Source: Dimorphilus gyrociliatus (Eukaryota; Annelida; Polychaeta; Dinophilidae). From it: a DNA stretch of 64,000 bases. Position numbers and translations under genes: made by a program. The stretch spans positions 2,574,987-2,638,986 of the forward strand of contig CAJFCJ010000012.1 in the NCBI GenBank assembly GCA_904063045.1. Reading direction: 5' to 3'. Under the pieces are notes generated by a model, which worked only from the letters and a program-made list of their open reading frames with translations, did no database searches and was not told where the DNA came from. Positions 13,502 through 27,300 of this stretch are shown piece by piece (position 1 is the first letter of the stretch; every line of letters begins with the position of its first letter).

Positions 13502-13983
13502 TTTCCTTATTGTTAAGCTTTTACCAAAGTGACTTATTCGTAAACAGTTTTGGCTATTTAAACGTTTTCCATCTGTCGAAAGAATCATAGGCAAACAACC
13601 AAAAACGAACGAAATCGATAAATTACCCAGGTAAAAAAGGAGGAATAACCTAAAAAGAGAGAGAGAGAGAGAGAGAGAGACTATACGTCCGTATCCGTGT
13701 GGGTATGGGATACATATATATACTGTATATACACACACATACACACATACACACACATAAAAACGTATTTATGTGTTCGGAGAGACTTTTATACGTTATA
13801 TAAAAACTTATAATAGATGGGGAAGAGTTTATAAGTTTCAGTTAGGCTTACGTAAACAAAAATATCCACACCAACCCCAAAAACCAATAAAAGTAAAGCG
13901 TATATCAATACAGAGTATTTAAAGAATCTTTTTTAAAATTCACTTCTTGTTCAGCTTTCCAACTGTAAAGTCTATTAGGAGAG
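13502..13983. promoter_or_regulatory. Divergent promoter region with TATA-like box
   Basis: The 482 bases between the Kazal-like gene (minus) and the orphan type I membrane protein (plus) must contain both promoters. A TATATAAAAA element lies at 13797-13806, about 180 bases before the plus-strand start codon. A TTTAAATA-like element near 13555-13562 on the minus strand is a weak candidate for the other gene. A (GA)n run at about 13656-13680 and a TA/CA repeat at 13715-13758 lie between them. Confidence 0.4.
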
Positions 13984-15295
13984 ATGGGAGAAAAGGATAT
14001 GACACTCTTTCGTATATTTCTCTTATCTCTTCTTATCTTTAATAAATATTTAAGCAGTACTGCAATGAAACCAGCCTGTCCTCCGTTCGAGTGTCTACAG
14101 CCAAACTATTCAATATGCGAAAATTTCTCTATTGAAACTAATGAATCGATGAAAATATGTGGATTAGAAGATTGTTGGAGGAATAGAACTATAAAATATC
14201 AATTTCATATTCGATCGCAAACGTTACAGAATCTTTCGATCTACTTTCATCCAGAATTTTTTAAATGTTTACACAATTCAAGTGTAAAAATTCAATCTAG
14301 AGAGGATATTGATGAAACTCGGTATCCAATAACTACTTTATCGAAAACTTACTGCTCAAGTATATCATCTCGTAACTTTGTTATGGAAGTTTATCTCAAC
14401 ATTAGTTGTTTGACAACGAATTCCTATTCCCTTCAAATTCTTTACGGTTAGTCTTAGCATACGATTTCTGAATATATTCTCATCTCGTACACTACTACAC
14501 CAATCCTTTTATTTTTTTCCTTTTTCTTAACTCTTCTCGTCCTCTGTGCCTGTCTTTTTGTCAGTATATCTATCTTTCTTTCTCTGTCTCTCTGTCTCTC
14601 TCTCTTTCTCCCTATCAATCTTGTAGTTCTTCTTACTTCCCCTACATAACCCACTATATTCGTCCTTTCCCGTTTCTTACCATAAGTGGCACTGCATTAG
14701 TTGCCACAAGTAATTTACATATCCTTTTCGTCAAACAGGCGGTGATTTTATGCAAGTTTCGAGCAGCGTAACCCTTATAAAATATGACGATTTACCTGAC
14801 AAAATAACTTTGCCACAAACGAAAGAACTATGGGATATTCCTAATATTGCACTCCTTTGTATTGGAATTTTTCTACCAACAATCACCATCCTTCTATTCA
14901 TTTTATACTATTGTTCAATGCGACGCAAGATTAGGAAAATGAAAAATGATCAAACGCCCAAATCGCCTTTGACAAACTATTACGATGCTGTTGGAAAGCA
15001 CGATTATATATCAACAATAGACGTTGAGAAAAAGGTTAATGACTCGAAAGTTACATCGAATCGACAGTCCTACATATCCATTTCGGACGTTGAAGAAGGT
15101 AATAAAAATGCAAAGTTAGAAGAAACGAATACGGATAAAGGAGAAATGGAAAATTATGAAAACGATCAATCAAGTACGGCGAGCTCTTACTATGACAATG
15201 CTCCTCAAATGAGATCAAAAACTGTTCAAGTTGATGGATTGTCAATAGGAGGATATTCATTATTGAATTTGTCCTCTGCAAATGGTCGTCTATGA
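13984..15295 (+). CDS. Orphan single-pass type I membrane protein
   Basis: Two exons, 13984-14446 and 14739-15295, encode 339 aa. Residues about 1-26 form a signal peptide (FRIFLLSLLIF core). The ectodomain (to about residue 188) has paired cysteines and several N-glycosylation sequons (NYS, NFS, NES, NRT, NLS, NSS, NIS). One membrane helix spans about 190-212 and is followed by a stop-transfer SMRRKIRKMK. The about 125-residue cytoplasmic tail carries several tyrosine motifs: YDAV (236), a duplicated unit YISTIDVE (244) / YISISDVE (266), and YSLL near the end. These fit the endocytic YxxPhi pattern and could also be phosphotyrosine sites. I do not recognise the ectodomain family. It is transcribed divergently from the secreted Kazal-like gene. 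The layout suggests a receptor or adhesion molecule, by inference only. Confidence 0.75.
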
Positions 15296-16573
15296 AAAGC
15301 ATCTAGTCCTTGTGACGACTACATAAATTAGTCAAAGCCTTTAATGAGTTAAAGTTCTCTTTTTCCTTACGTCCTTCTCTCCCTTTCTCTCTCTCTCTCT
15401 CTCTCTCTTCCTCTCACCGAGTTCTGAAAAAGATTTTTACCAAAGAGAAACAAAACTGTATTACTATTATTTCTACTTGGAAGGATATGAATAATTTCCC
15501 CATTCCAGGAAAAGAGAAGATTTGCTATTTATCAGCAAAAATTTAGTTACTAATAATCATCTATTCTTCCTAGGAACTATTATAAAAGTTCAATGAACTT
15601 TGAACAATATTAACTCACTACTTTTACATAAGTTTTTGAACTATTGTACCAGATAAAAACTGCTGACTTTTACAAAAGTTCAGAGAGAGAGAGAGAGAGA
15701 GACAAACCTAATGATGATTTAGCATTTTTTTTATTCTCCCGTTAGAGTTTAAGTTTATGTTTGTAAAATCTTATTTATATTACAAACGCTTTTCTTTCAG
15801 CAGTTTGTTTAAAAGCTCGTTTATTCAACGTTCAAGCATTCTTTCATTTGTTTTTTTTGTTGTTTGTTTCTGTTCTCATGCTTTTTCTTAATTAATAATG
15901 ATAAATAGACATAATTAAGCCTAATGTTGAGTATACTGCCTACCACGATGACAATTGAATATTTATATGTCGATTAAGGAGGACAATGGCAAATAGAGTA
16001 TTTATAAATATAAACTGTTAATTATCTAAATAGCATGTGCATATTGTGGCCAAACTTTCGTACTTTAGGCCAAAAAAGCTGGCGTTAGTATGTAAATAAA
16101 GTGTCTAGTTGATTAAAAGTTCTCTTCTATTGTTTTTTAAGCTTAAAGTTTTTCTTAGTTTTCTTCTTCTTTCTTCTCTTTATAAAGCTTTCGTTCTTTC
16201 TTTGTTTCTTCCTCGTCCTCCTCTTCTTCTTCTTCTTCTTTTTCTTCCTCTACTTCTTATTCTTTTTCCTCTTCTTCTCTTCTTGCCAAGACTAATGTCT
16301 CTTTGTCTCAGCCAACATGGAAATCGTCATGCAAAGATACGATTTAAGGATATGTTTACAGAGTGCTAAAGGGGTAGGTTTGAATAGGGGCCTCTTTTCC
16401 TGTACGTCTTTGCGTATATGGTTCAGCAGACGAGCTTATTATAGCCTAACTGATAAAATAATGAGTCTAGGCCCACTATAGATGTATAAAAACTGGCTTT
16501 TCGGCCAGTATTAACAATTTATTTCTTCTTGCTGCTGGTCAATCGATTCTTCATTTAGCATTCTACTAGAGAG
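15296..16573. other. Intergenic region
   Basis: AT-rich spacer between the orphan membrane protein and the ADP-ribosyl cyclase gene. It contains a (TC)n tract at about 15382-15408, a (GA)n tract at about 15682-15701, and a pyrimidine-rich stretch at 16140-16290 whose open frames are low-complexity Leu/Ser/Phe and not credible genes. The 3' end is the cyclase promoter. Confidence 0.5.
16485..16492 (+). promoter_or_regulatory. TATA box of the ADP-ribosyl cyclase gene
   Basis: TATAAAAA lies 82 bases upstream of the cyclase ATG, followed about 25-30 bases later by a CAGTATT that could act as initiator. The spacing fits a canonical TATA promoter with a 5' UTR of about 60 bases. Prediction from sequence only. 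Confidence 0.5.
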
Positions 16574-18275
16574 ATGGAAGCTGCTTTTGGAACATCCCTT
16601 CTCCTCCTGATTTTCTCAATATCATCCATTTCCAGCGCTTCCCGGCCCATTAGCTTTATGAAGGAAATGTTTATTGGGAGATGCGAATATTATCAAAGGG
16701 TGCTACATAGACGTTCGTTTGAGAGGTCGGTTCATCTTTTTCTATTCCTGTTATAGCTTTATGTATAGTGTATTTTAATGAGGTTATAACCTATAAGGTT
16801 TATATACGGGTCGTATTTATATTCTTATTGTAATATATACAGTGAATGTACTAATGTAGACTTATGGATATTTCTATGCATCCTACTAGTCGTCCGTCTG
16901 TCTGTCCTTTTATCTCTATATGATGTACATATAGTATGTATTGTAAAGTATATGGGGATTTCATTTCATTTAATATTAACAATTCTCCTATCAAATTAAT
17001 CTTTTTTCTTGTCTTTCATATTGTTTTCCCATTTTTAACATTTTCATATTTAACAATACAGACAACTCGTCGATTGTAGTTCCTATTGGAATCAGTTTTA
17101 CTCCATTCAAAATCAAGATAAATGCGCTTGGAGTATGGATGATTATGAGCCGTTAACTAATATGATTAAGCTCGATATACCGAAAGATAAGGGTGTACTA
17201 TGGAGTCAGACCGGAGAGTTTGTTTCGAAGATTACATTTCAAGGATACAGACTCCATTCAATCGCCAACTCTTTGATAGGCTTGTAAACACTTTATCAAT
17301 TGTTGAGTTGCTTATTTCTCTCTTTTTTTTATATATAGGCTATCCTTTGGATGCAGTTTTCTGGTGTAGCGAAAACAAAGGACGAAGCTCGCCTTGTTCT
17401 CAGAAATGTAACGACTGCGATGCTTTACCATTTTCAATGAGAAATATCAAATATTGTGGTATGAGCAAAAGTATGGGTAGTTTCTGGGACCAGGCTTCAA
17501 AATTGGTAATTAATTTTTAAGCGTTTGTGCAACCGTTATCCTTCTCCATTTCGAATGAATACTCAGTTTGATCCTCGTTTTCTTTTTGTACTCTTTACTA
17601 GTTTGCCAGCTCGTTAACTGGTCGTGTTAGCGTTCTTTTGAACAATACTAACTGGAGAACCGTAAATGGCAAACTGCGGCCTCTTTATCCGTACTATAGC
17701 GGGACGTAAGTAAAATAATTTGCATGTAATACGTCTAGTGAATTACTTGAGCTATCGCCAACAAATTCGTGTCTGCAGAACCTTTGGCAGAGTAGAATTA
17801 CACGCGCTGAATGAGCGTGAAGTAACCGTACTACAAGTGATACTCGTCCAAAAACCAGGGATGGACATAACGTAAGGGAGCGTCTCTTTTCGTTAATATA
17901 TAAAAATATTTTATTCCTATTTGTATTTATTTATTCTATCCATACTCCTAATATGGAAATAATGTAATAAAGTATTTATGCACTTCCTCTTCTTCTCTTC
18001 CCTATAGCGAAGATTGCACAGGTAAAAAATCTCTGTACCAAATAAAGAAGGCAGTCGAGAAAAAAGGAATTAAATACGAATGCATAGTTAATCCTCCATT
18101 TATTAAGTATATGCTTTGCGTCGACAATCCAGAAGCACTAGAATGTAAAGGGTTACAATACGGCCAACAAAGAAGCAGTTCGAGCGCACACTCGGACGCG
18201 ACAACCATTGTAGGTAATTACCTGTGCATACTCACCCTGGCAGTTGGCGTTTTAGGGCGAATATGCTCAACATAA
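16574..18275 (+). CDS. ADP-ribosyl cyclase (CD38/Aplysia cyclase family)
   Basis: Six exons: 16574-16725, 17062-17279, 17339-17505, 17602-17705, 17779-17871, 18008-18275; 333 aa. The family converts NAD+ to cyclic ADP-ribose and/or ADP-ribose outside the cell or in vesicles, feeding calcium signalling. A signal peptide (about 1-23) is followed by FIGRCEYYQ, matching the FLGRC-x-Y start of Aplysia cyclase. The two NAD-stacking tryptophans (W98 in VLWS, W173 in GSFWDQAS) and the catalytic glutamate (E220 in TFGRVEL) are conserved, as is the cysteine framework. The acidic pair of the usual TLEDT motif is replaced by Ala119-Asn120 (SIANSLIGY). The intron at 17280-17338 must be GC-AG to keep the family alignment. 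The C-terminus, after a Ser-rich SSSSAHSDATT, ends in a hydrophobic stretch (about 313-328) suiting a GPI-anchor signal or short membrane anchor. Confidence 0.9.
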
Positions 18276-18466
18276 CGCCGATTTATTGACCCACTAAACA
18301 ATGGAAGGATGGGCAGAAAACTGGCGAAGCGACTGGATGTTTAAATGAATAAACGAATGAATGAATGAATGAATGAATGAATGAATCGTTAGAAATACAC
18401 TAAACATGAGAGAAATAATAATCGTAGTAATGATACTATTTGAGCATTCAATGACTCTAAAGAGGC

Positions 18467-18497
<31 letters not shown>

Positions 18498-20137
18498 TGA
18501 GAAAGAGGAGAAAAGACTATAGAATGTATCTTATTAGAGAATTGTATCTTTTTTGCTTTTAATGTTGTTAAAAAGAGATTAAATAAAGAGAATGGCTATA
18601 AATTCGAGTGTAAAAATCGTTTTGTCAGGTACATGAATAAATGGAAAAATAAGAGAGTAAATATACTTTGGAATTCAATATTATTGTCCCGCAAAGTGCA
18701 GAACAAGATATATAAAATAACTCTTTTTTTAGTATTGTTTTTATTACCTTTTTGTCTCTAAAGAGCCTTGGGCAAGTAAAATATATTTTTTACTTGGTCC
18801 CATTCAGACAACTCCCAACACCGTCACATCAAAAAAAAGAGAAATACAAAAAAAAAGAATATACAAGATTTAAAAAAGAAACAAATAATAAAAAAAAATG
18901 TTGACTCCTCTCTTTCTCTTTCTCTTTCTACAAGGAAAAACAAGAATTATAATCATTTATATTATAACGAGTTACAAAACTAGAACGACAAAATTGATTA
19001 AAATGCACGTCGTATTGATAATAAACAACCAAAAAATTGACAATTTCCAAACGCTCTTCTCTCCCAGGAAATGGAGAGAAAACAAAAACTAAACTGATAT
19101 TATCAATGAAAAAGAAAAACAATAACTTTGTAAATTCATTGAGGAAAAAAAAAATAATACTATCTAACCAATTTGATGTTCTATTGTTAAGTTTCTCCTC
19201 TTTTTTTTTTTTTAAGTATTATTTTATCTAAAGATTCTCTTTATCACTTCTCGTATCACAAAAAAAATATACATAGTATTTGAATAAACTTTTTTCGATA
19301 TTTATCTCATTTACAGCAGGTTAAAATAGATTTTAATTTATAGTTCAAAGAGAAAGAAAAAAAAGGCAAAAAAATTAACTTTTCTTAAAGATAACTCAAA
19401 TGATAAGTCTAGTTTTAAAGAAAAAGTATTTAGAATACTCTATAGAAATTCTATATATATATATATATATATGTTATATATTATATATATATATATATAT
19501 AAAATATACTTTTATACATCTCGAAAGACCTATGCTTACAACTAACATGTATACTTCTTATATACGCACATTTTTCGATTGGAAAATCCTTAACTTTCAA
19601 TGTTGAATATTTTCTCTTCCTTTCCCATTTAATTTATCTAACCAATCCTTTTGTATATATCAAGAAGAAAGATATTGATAGTTTTGAAAATGAGAACAAA
19701 AAGTACAACAATATAGGGTGTATATATAATTAGATATATATACAGCAAGATGGTTATAAATTTACATAGTGTGTTAATCTTGTTGTAACCTGCCGCACAC
19801 AACACATTTAATGAACTAACAAAAATTTTGAGACCAAAGGCAAACCTTGTGCTTATAGATCATAAATAAACAAATTTACATAGAATTTTTCTGAAAATTG
19901 AAAATTTTTTTAACATTACCGAAAACACGATATCTGTACAATTTACAAAAATGAATGATCCTAAAAGTTTCTTTTTTTTTTATAGCAAATTTTTTTTTCT
20001 GTAACTACTAGGTTATTATACCTCTCCTCGTAAGTCATATACAAGATAATTTACAAAATTAAGGATCAATATGCAAGAATGGCTGTGAACCAATTGTTCG
20101 GTTTGGAGCAGATGAAAAATGTCTAAAATCAGTTTAA
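18276..20137. other. Convergent intergenic region
   Basis: Spacer between the 3' ends of the cyclase and ZFAND3 genes. It holds a (GAAT)n tetranucleotide repeat (about 18355-18386), a (GA)n run (18470-18492), homopolymeric A/T runs around 18830-19215, and a TA repeat at 19452-19500. AATAAA hexamers at about 18346 and 18582 could end the cyclase transcript. No credible coding exon was seen. Confidence 0.5.
18355..18386. repeat. (GAAT)n tetranucleotide repeat
   Basis: About eight GAAT units just downstream of the cyclase stop codon, probably in its 3' UTR; related units occur near 44616-44645 and 58025-58048. Confidence 0.85.
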
Positions 20138-22068
20138 TTATTGGAGCCTCTCCATGTTATTTCCCATCTGTTTTTCTGGATTCACCATCTTTTGGCGAGC
20201 TTCCCTACGTCCCTCTTCTTTATGGTCAAACTCGCATATGTGCTGTTCGGGGAGGCGATGTAATTGACAAAATACTTTCCCACATTTACATCTACCAATT
20301 TCTCGAAGGGCCGGGTTCAGTTTGATACGGCATTCGTTACAACGCTTTTTTAATACACTTTCTTTCTGATTTGTTGATGTTGTGCTTGGTATACTGTAGA
20401 AAAAAATAAATACATATCTCTTATGTTTATGCAAATACAGTATAATATAATTATATATATATCCTAACTATAAGTCACAAATATATCAAATATATGCAGT
20501 ACTCTTATTACGAATTTTGTGATATACTTTAAAATATTTGGTTAATTGTGCTATGGTAGTGTTAAATACCTTTCACTAGCACCAATTTTTGAATCATCCA
20601 GAGATTTATTTTCTACGTTATTATCCTTCTCGCCTGTTTCATCTTTTTGTTGAGTGGTTTGTTTATCATTTTCTTCTTTCTCTTCTTCTTTTTCTTTGGT
20701 ATTATTAATTTCTTCTTTGGACACATTACAGTCTAGTTTTATTCTTTTTTCGGGGTTCATTTGACCCCCTAGAGGTGATTCCATATGGCGTTTTCCTACA
20801 TCGGAAGAAGTTGGGCGAAGAGCGTCTTCGCTGCATGTTCTAGGCGTTTGAGCTGGTTCTGAGGTTTCCTGTCGTTCTATTAGACAAAGAAAAATGAAAT
20901 AATTTTTAATAATACGCCTTTTAATTAAAACTTTTTTCTATCTATCTATTTGTCTATCTACGAATGTACTTATACATATATATGTATATAAAGCATATAG
21001 TCTACATATTGCTTCCTCTCTAAATCAGATATTTTTAAAGATCTATTCTTCTATCCTGATTAAAAAAATGCAAAATATTAAACATTTATATCGTTTAAAG
21101 AAAATCTATCGTTTTATCATATTGTTGCAGCGCGAAAGCATTTCATCAAAAATACTTTGAAAAGACGATAAATCTTAATAGCCAAAACTTTAATATCCTT
21201 AACATAAATGCTTGTTTTAAATGTATAAATAATGAAGAAAATGTTTTATTACATTAAAAGAAAGAGAATAAAGTAGAAAAACCATAATTGCCCTCTTTGT
21301 GTAATAGAAACACTCAAAGTATTCGGGTAAGAGTTAAATCCAGTACTTTCTAAAAAGAAAATTAGGTTGCTGGTTTTTTTAGGCGGTTGAGGAAAAGAGG
21401 AAAAAGAATTATAATTTGCCTCTAAGTATAAATATACATTTAAAAGTAGAACAAGTGTTCATATTTTATAGGTTAAAAGTACTTAAACGAACTTTATTTG
21501 CGTGGCATTTTTTAGTATCCTTTGATTAAAAAATATGCGAACGAATTAAGGAACAAAGCGAATGCTAATTTTTTAGTATTTGAAATTTGTTTTTTCGTTA
21601 CGAATTAAAAGCTTTCTTTATAGAATGTTTAGTTGAATTCCTCTTGATACTCCATCACTAATTATACTATTACCCTTTTTTTAAAGACTAATTTTTTTTC
21701 TCTCCCTTTATATATAATACAATGCTTATAATTCCATGATAATTCAGGCTTTTGAAATAATTTAATAAGAAGTATTTTCCGTATTGATATTCACAGCGCA
21801 TGCGCGACCTGATATTCACACTATGCACAAAACATAATAAAAATCAACGAAATGCAACAAATGACTATTTAAAAGCCCATTATACAAAAAGTACAGCTGC
21901 CGCACAAAATTTACCTTTAAAACATTTCGAACAAAGGCCGGCCGTCGCCTCAGAACTGAAACATTAAATAGTTTAGGCCTATCGAAGTAGGATAAGAATT
22001 TATGAACAAGATTTTTACCCCCAAAATCCGCAAGGACATCTAGGTGGTTGACTTCCTGAATCAGCCAT
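20138..22068 (-). CDS. ZFAND3: AN1-type zinc finger protein ZFAND3
   Basis: Four exons in transcript order: 22019-22068, 21915-21955, 20570-20876, 20138-20393; 217 aa. The N-terminal A20-type finger is split over the first two exons: [10 protein letters not shown] then [13 protein letters not shown]. This CxC-x11-CxxC form, with the [10 protein letters not shown] string, is characteristic of ZFAND3 rather than ZFAND5/6. The middle is Glu/Lys/Thr-rich and low in complexity. The C-terminal AN1 finger reads [11 protein letters not shown], then [23 protein letters not shown], with all expected Cys/His ligands. ZFAND proteins bind ubiquitin and nucleic acid and act in stress or transcriptional responses; the specific role here is unknown. 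The start ATG overlaps a second ATG in another frame six bases upstream (22074). The gene is head-to-head with PACS, 735 bases apart. Confidence 0.9.
20877..21914 (-). other. ZFAND3 intron with NRF1-type palindrome
   Basis: The largest ZFAND3 intron (1.04 kb) is AT-rich and has no coding signal. About 110 bases downstream of exon 2 it contains GCGCATGCGC (21796-21805), a perfect palindrome matching the NRF1 consensus, in otherwise CpG-poor sequence. Confidence 0.5.
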
Positions 22069-22803
22069 GTCATGAAATCATTCTTGACAATTGACTTTAA
22101 CGAAAATTCGATATGAAAAAATGTAGTCTAACGCTGGTACGGTAAACTTTCCGTAGCCCGTCCGTTCTTCCTTGAATATGGCGACGTTTTTACGGGTAGA
22201 ACTAAATACGAGTTGGGGTTACGCCTATGCGCTTTGGTTTCTATTTTAACGAAAATTGATCAATCACCGTGAAAATGATTATAAAAGTAGATAAATTCCG
22301 CTAATAATTTGAAGGCTTCAACGAATCATTTATTAAAGAGTAAATTATATTTTTTATTATAAAATATTCTTAGAAAATACGTACGTCCTCTACGAAGTTT
22401 ATACGATAATAAATTGAACTTTCGCGTAGGTGATTACAAAACTGTTTAAAGTTTATTTTTTAAATTTCCAATAAAAAATGTTAAAAACGATATTTAAATA
22501 AATAGTCGTCATGTATTGAATAAATTTGGTAGTTAATTAAACTAAAGGGGGAGATAACTAAGAATAAACTCTTCTACCACTAAGCGGTTAGAGATACTCG
22601 TTTTAAGTTAATGATACTTTCAACAAGAAACAGATGTCGCTAGTTTTTTCAAAAAAGATAACATTTAACATCTGCAAGTAGATCTTATATGAGAAATAAT
22701 ATATAATTTTTTTCTTTGGCTGTTATCTAGGATAAATTGATAAAAAGTTATTTACAATGTTAAGGTCAAATTCGGTGCGCGTGCGCGTTAGAAAAAAATT
22801 AAC
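22069..22803. promoter_or_regulatory. Bidirectional promoter region ZFAND3/PACS
   Basis: This 735-base head-to-head spacer lies between two housekeeping-type genes. It contains AATATGGCGAC (22175-22185), a YY1-type core, and TGCGCGTGCGCG (22776-22787), an NRF1-like CpG-rich element just upstream of the PACS start. No TATA box is evident, consistent with a dispersed housekeeping promoter. Assignments are motif matches only. Confidence 0.5.
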
Positions 22804-23923
22804 ATGGCGGAGAAAAGCGGCAGAACGGATTTTACAGGCATGAAACCAGTACGGATGAAGCTCTTTGCTAATTTTGATATAGACAAAAATACATCAAATT
22901 GTATGCCTAGGTAAGTCAATGATTGTTGCATTTTCGATCGTTTTTTTGGTAAAAAATCAAAATTGTTTTTGTTCCTCAAATCTGAGCATCAATAGATAGA
23001 TAAACAGATAGAGAGTGTAAGGGAGGGTATGGAAGAGGAGATTGAGGGGATTAGAAAAAAGAAACAAAGAAACAAAGAAAGAGAGGGTAAGAGAGATAAA
23101 TAATTAGGTAAAAACAAATAACTAAATAAGACTGTTAGTGAGGGAGATAAATAGGTAAGGGATAATCCTTCTCAGGTGAATTACTTGAAATCCTTAAATG
23201 ATAGACTTATAAAATGATATTTTATATTGCATTGCAGTAATATATATTAAAAGCCATAATATAGACTAAATGTGGCGCAAAAATTATAGGTAAATCGCAA
23301 TAAAAAAGAGTTAAATTCAATATGAATCATTCTGAAATGTAAATTTTCGCTTGAATGAAAGAAAAAACAAGATGAGGGGAAAAGGGGAGGGGAAGGAGGA
23401 AAAGAAATGAATAAAAAACATACTATAGTAAAGAGAATTATTTAAGTATTAGCCTATTTATTTATCTATAAATCTATCTGTCTATCATCTTTTTTTCTTA
23501 TTGTAATCAATATTTCAAATAGAAATTATAGTTTAATTTATAGCAGGAGAGAGAGAGAGGGAATTACGGATTGTATCGTACGTTCTCTCTATCAAATATT
23601 ATAATAAGACTTTTCTTTTTTAACTAAATAACTACCTTTTGGAGAGTAAGAACATTACAGCAAAAATCGAATTTCTCCTCATTTAAAGTCTTTAAAAAGC
23701 AAAATATTGTTCTTCATATATCCGATTTCTGCTCTCTTCTCTATTATTCGAAAAGCTTAGAGACTCCTTTATACTATGGTACATCGTTTTTCCAAGAACG
23801 CAAAGAAAGATAGTGTATTTACAAAATATGAACAAAAACTTGCATTTTCCCTTATTCGTCATAATAGATGGTATACTCTTCTTATTGAAAGTTGTTTATA
23901 TACACAGAAGCACGCATATATAT

Positions 23924-23971
<48 letters not shown>

Positions 23972-24313
23972 GTTTTAATGTACAACAAACGAAAAAATGA
24001 TAACAATTGCCTTTTATCAGAGAGAGAGAGAGAGAGAGAAAGAAAGGAAAAAAGAAAAAACAACAAAAAACTTTATCTTTATAATTAGAGAATCCTGTTT
24101 TTCAAATAAATAGTCTCCTTTATCAAAAAAAAAAAACAGTTACTATTTTATCCTTGAAAATAATACGAATAATAGAAAAAATTGTAAAAGCACGCGTATA
24201 CGTATGCTCATTTGTATATAAACATTATCAACTTGTTTTTTCTCATTAAATTCTTCTTAGAAAAATAGGGAGTTATTAACACTTTACCATAAATGCCACA
24301 CCCCCTCTCTCCT

Positions 24314-24356
<43 letters not shown>

Positions 24357-27300
24357 TGCTCACTCGCTCTTATGCTCCCTTAGTTTTTATACTCTTAACA
24401 TTTTAAGGTTTTTCTTAAAATACATCTAATTTGACTTTTGGCTTATTCACATCACAGTACTAACCTATTTACGAAAAGCAAATGTAATATTTTAAACGTC
24501 AAATAATAATTAGGAGAGATCGTAATTTCTTAGAACCCTATTTCAATTTTAGAATTTTTTTTAATATCCATTTATGTACAATATATGAATATATACAAGT
24601 AAAACTACGAATTGTTGATTTAGTTGATAATTGATATCTAATAGTTAGTTTTGTTGACAGCTTAGCTTAGTAGGGAGAAGAGGAGCGAAATAGCCTTTTT
24701 CCTTACCATTCTTTTACGCTTAAATCTTTGTTAAATAGTGCTTTTTAGGGGATCAATACACCAATTGCAGATTCCGGTACCATTAGTATACACTCATTTG
24801 TAAGGTGCTCGCCCCCCATTTATAATTCTTTCAACGCTAATCAAGTAAGATGAACGCTAGCCCTGATTGATAAATAGTCGAAACAATACACTCTTTCCCT
24901 TTCTCTGCATTACAGTAGATTGGTTCCCTAAAATAGGCCAACTGAGTATACAATATGTAAGTACATATACAGTCTATATACTGTATATATATAATTTCTT
25001 TTTGTTTTGTTCGCTAGTTCTCTCTCGTTGTCTGTCTATACAGACGGAGGGAGCAGACCCTCAGGCCAATGACTAAAACGAAGACATTGGTGTGCGGCAT
25101 GTCGTAGACGTTTTTTAGACGGTAATTAAGCGAGATGTGCGTAGTCTGAGTATTTTTTTTTCTTTCAAGAAATCGAATAAGCTGGAGATTATATGCAGTT
25201 GATTATTTATTTAATATTGGTATATATGTACAATATGCTTTTCGGATTGAAGAGACGCATTCATATATATATATTGTATATCATATCAATCTATTAAACA
25301 AGGTTGAAGAAAAACAAAACTTTCCTATTTAATTAATGATATTTAAAGTATCGTATTGTTAATTTTTTTCAAACTATTGAACGTATTGAGGACTAAAAAG
25401 CCTATACAGTAACTGTAAACTTTGACAAAGTATCGCGTACACGCAATCGATAACGCGTTAGTTAATAATTAGTATATGTAAACAATCTTTTGAACCTTAT
25501 ATACTTACACTTTGGTGCTTTTACTCTCCCCCTCCTTTTAATATAGAGTGTTTCGCATGGCCAATTCGCCAATGACTATTAAACGTTTGTTATCTATAGT
25601 TTATTATTTAAGCGGTGGGATACTATGTATATTTTTACTAGAGAGAAAAGACCAGCACGTAGCACTGTTCTCAAAGGCCAACATTAAATTTCCTACAGCT
25701 CCTTAATGTTGCACTAATTAGAATAATCAAACGGCCTGTTATATCGTCCGTCGCCTAATTTTGACGAGGTAGTAGTGCTGGAAAGGCCCAATGGGCCTCA
25801 GGCAACTATTCGATTAACAGAAAAGATAAAAATATCAAAAAGACAAAAAAAAAAATAAAAAAAAAGTCAATCTTGCTTTTCACATTAAATATTTTATATT
25901 ATAATTTTCTATTATACGATTAGAAAAAAAATTAGAACGTTTTATTTATTAATGAATGAATAAACGAATGCTGTTATATTGCTGTTGCAAAGGATATTTC
26001 AAGGTTAAAACGATAACGATTTAAAAAAGATTGGTCAGTTTTGTGAGGGGTTTTTGTTTTTTTAATACACATTTTATGAATTATAAACATGTATACATAT
26101 AGGTACACATATGTGTACAAACAAAAACAATACAATAACATTTGTATACTAAATGAATGAATAAAATGTTTTAAATATTTCTCCCTTTGAAGAATGATAT
26201 AAGCAGAAATTCGTAAACATTGCAGTCTCTAATCTAATCATTTTATCTGTACATCGATTCAATATTATAAACTTTGCAGATAAGACTTTTTACATATACT
26301 TATGTAAGCTTAAATATATATAATTCTATTCAATGAAAATCTCTATATTCTCTCTCTCTCATACAGATAGATATACAGTATCTACATTTTTTCCCATTTA
26401 GGCCTATGTATTAACCCTAAAAAAATTTGCTTAAATAGTCAGAATTTGCCCGTGTAATTTCCGTACATCTCATACAATACAATACAATTATATATTCTAT
26501 TTATAAACATATATATATATATATAAAACAACATTTTAAAAACAAATTATTATTTTTATCACTTGCAAATTAATGACTCAGCTAAAAAGAATTTAAGTGT
26601 TATAACTGATTGATTATTAATGAATAAATTTAACAATTATATTCTTTTATCCTTCTTTCTCTCTCTCTTTCTTTCTTTATTATTCAAATTATAACTTTAT
26701 TATTCCCATTCAATAATTTTTGCCCTTTTTTTTTGCCTCTTTCCAGAATATGCAGTATGAACGTCACAAGATTAGTTGTTAAAAAACCGCCAGAAGCCGA
26801 CCTCTCTTCCGTTATAGTTGCTGTAAAGATTCAGGTGAGTGGAAATTTTATGAATAATGATTAAAGAATAAAATAAAAAGAAAGAAAAGTGTTCGTTAAA
26901 GATTTTTATTCGAAATATTTGAAAAAATAAAAGTGAAAACGTCTGGAAACAGGTGCAAAAGTTTTTGTAATTATCGTGCCATATGCTTTCCAATAGTTTG
27001 TACCATTTTATCTAGATCCTCTCTTTCCATCTGGTTTTATACTGGGTTAGTTGTGTAGTTGAAAAGTTCCTCTGCAATTTGTATGCCTAATTAAAGATAA
27101 TAAGACGACCTTTTTATCTGGCTTTGCCAATTATTCATAATACAACTTATGGCTTTGAAAGCTTTAGTTGTTTTTTTATTATAAAAGGTCATTTAGATAG
27201 CTTTAACTTTATCATCCCCTTTTGATCTCTCTTTCTTCTATTCGTCCTGCCCCTTCCTATATTCCCCCCTCCCATCCTTCTTCCTCTTTGCCTATTTATC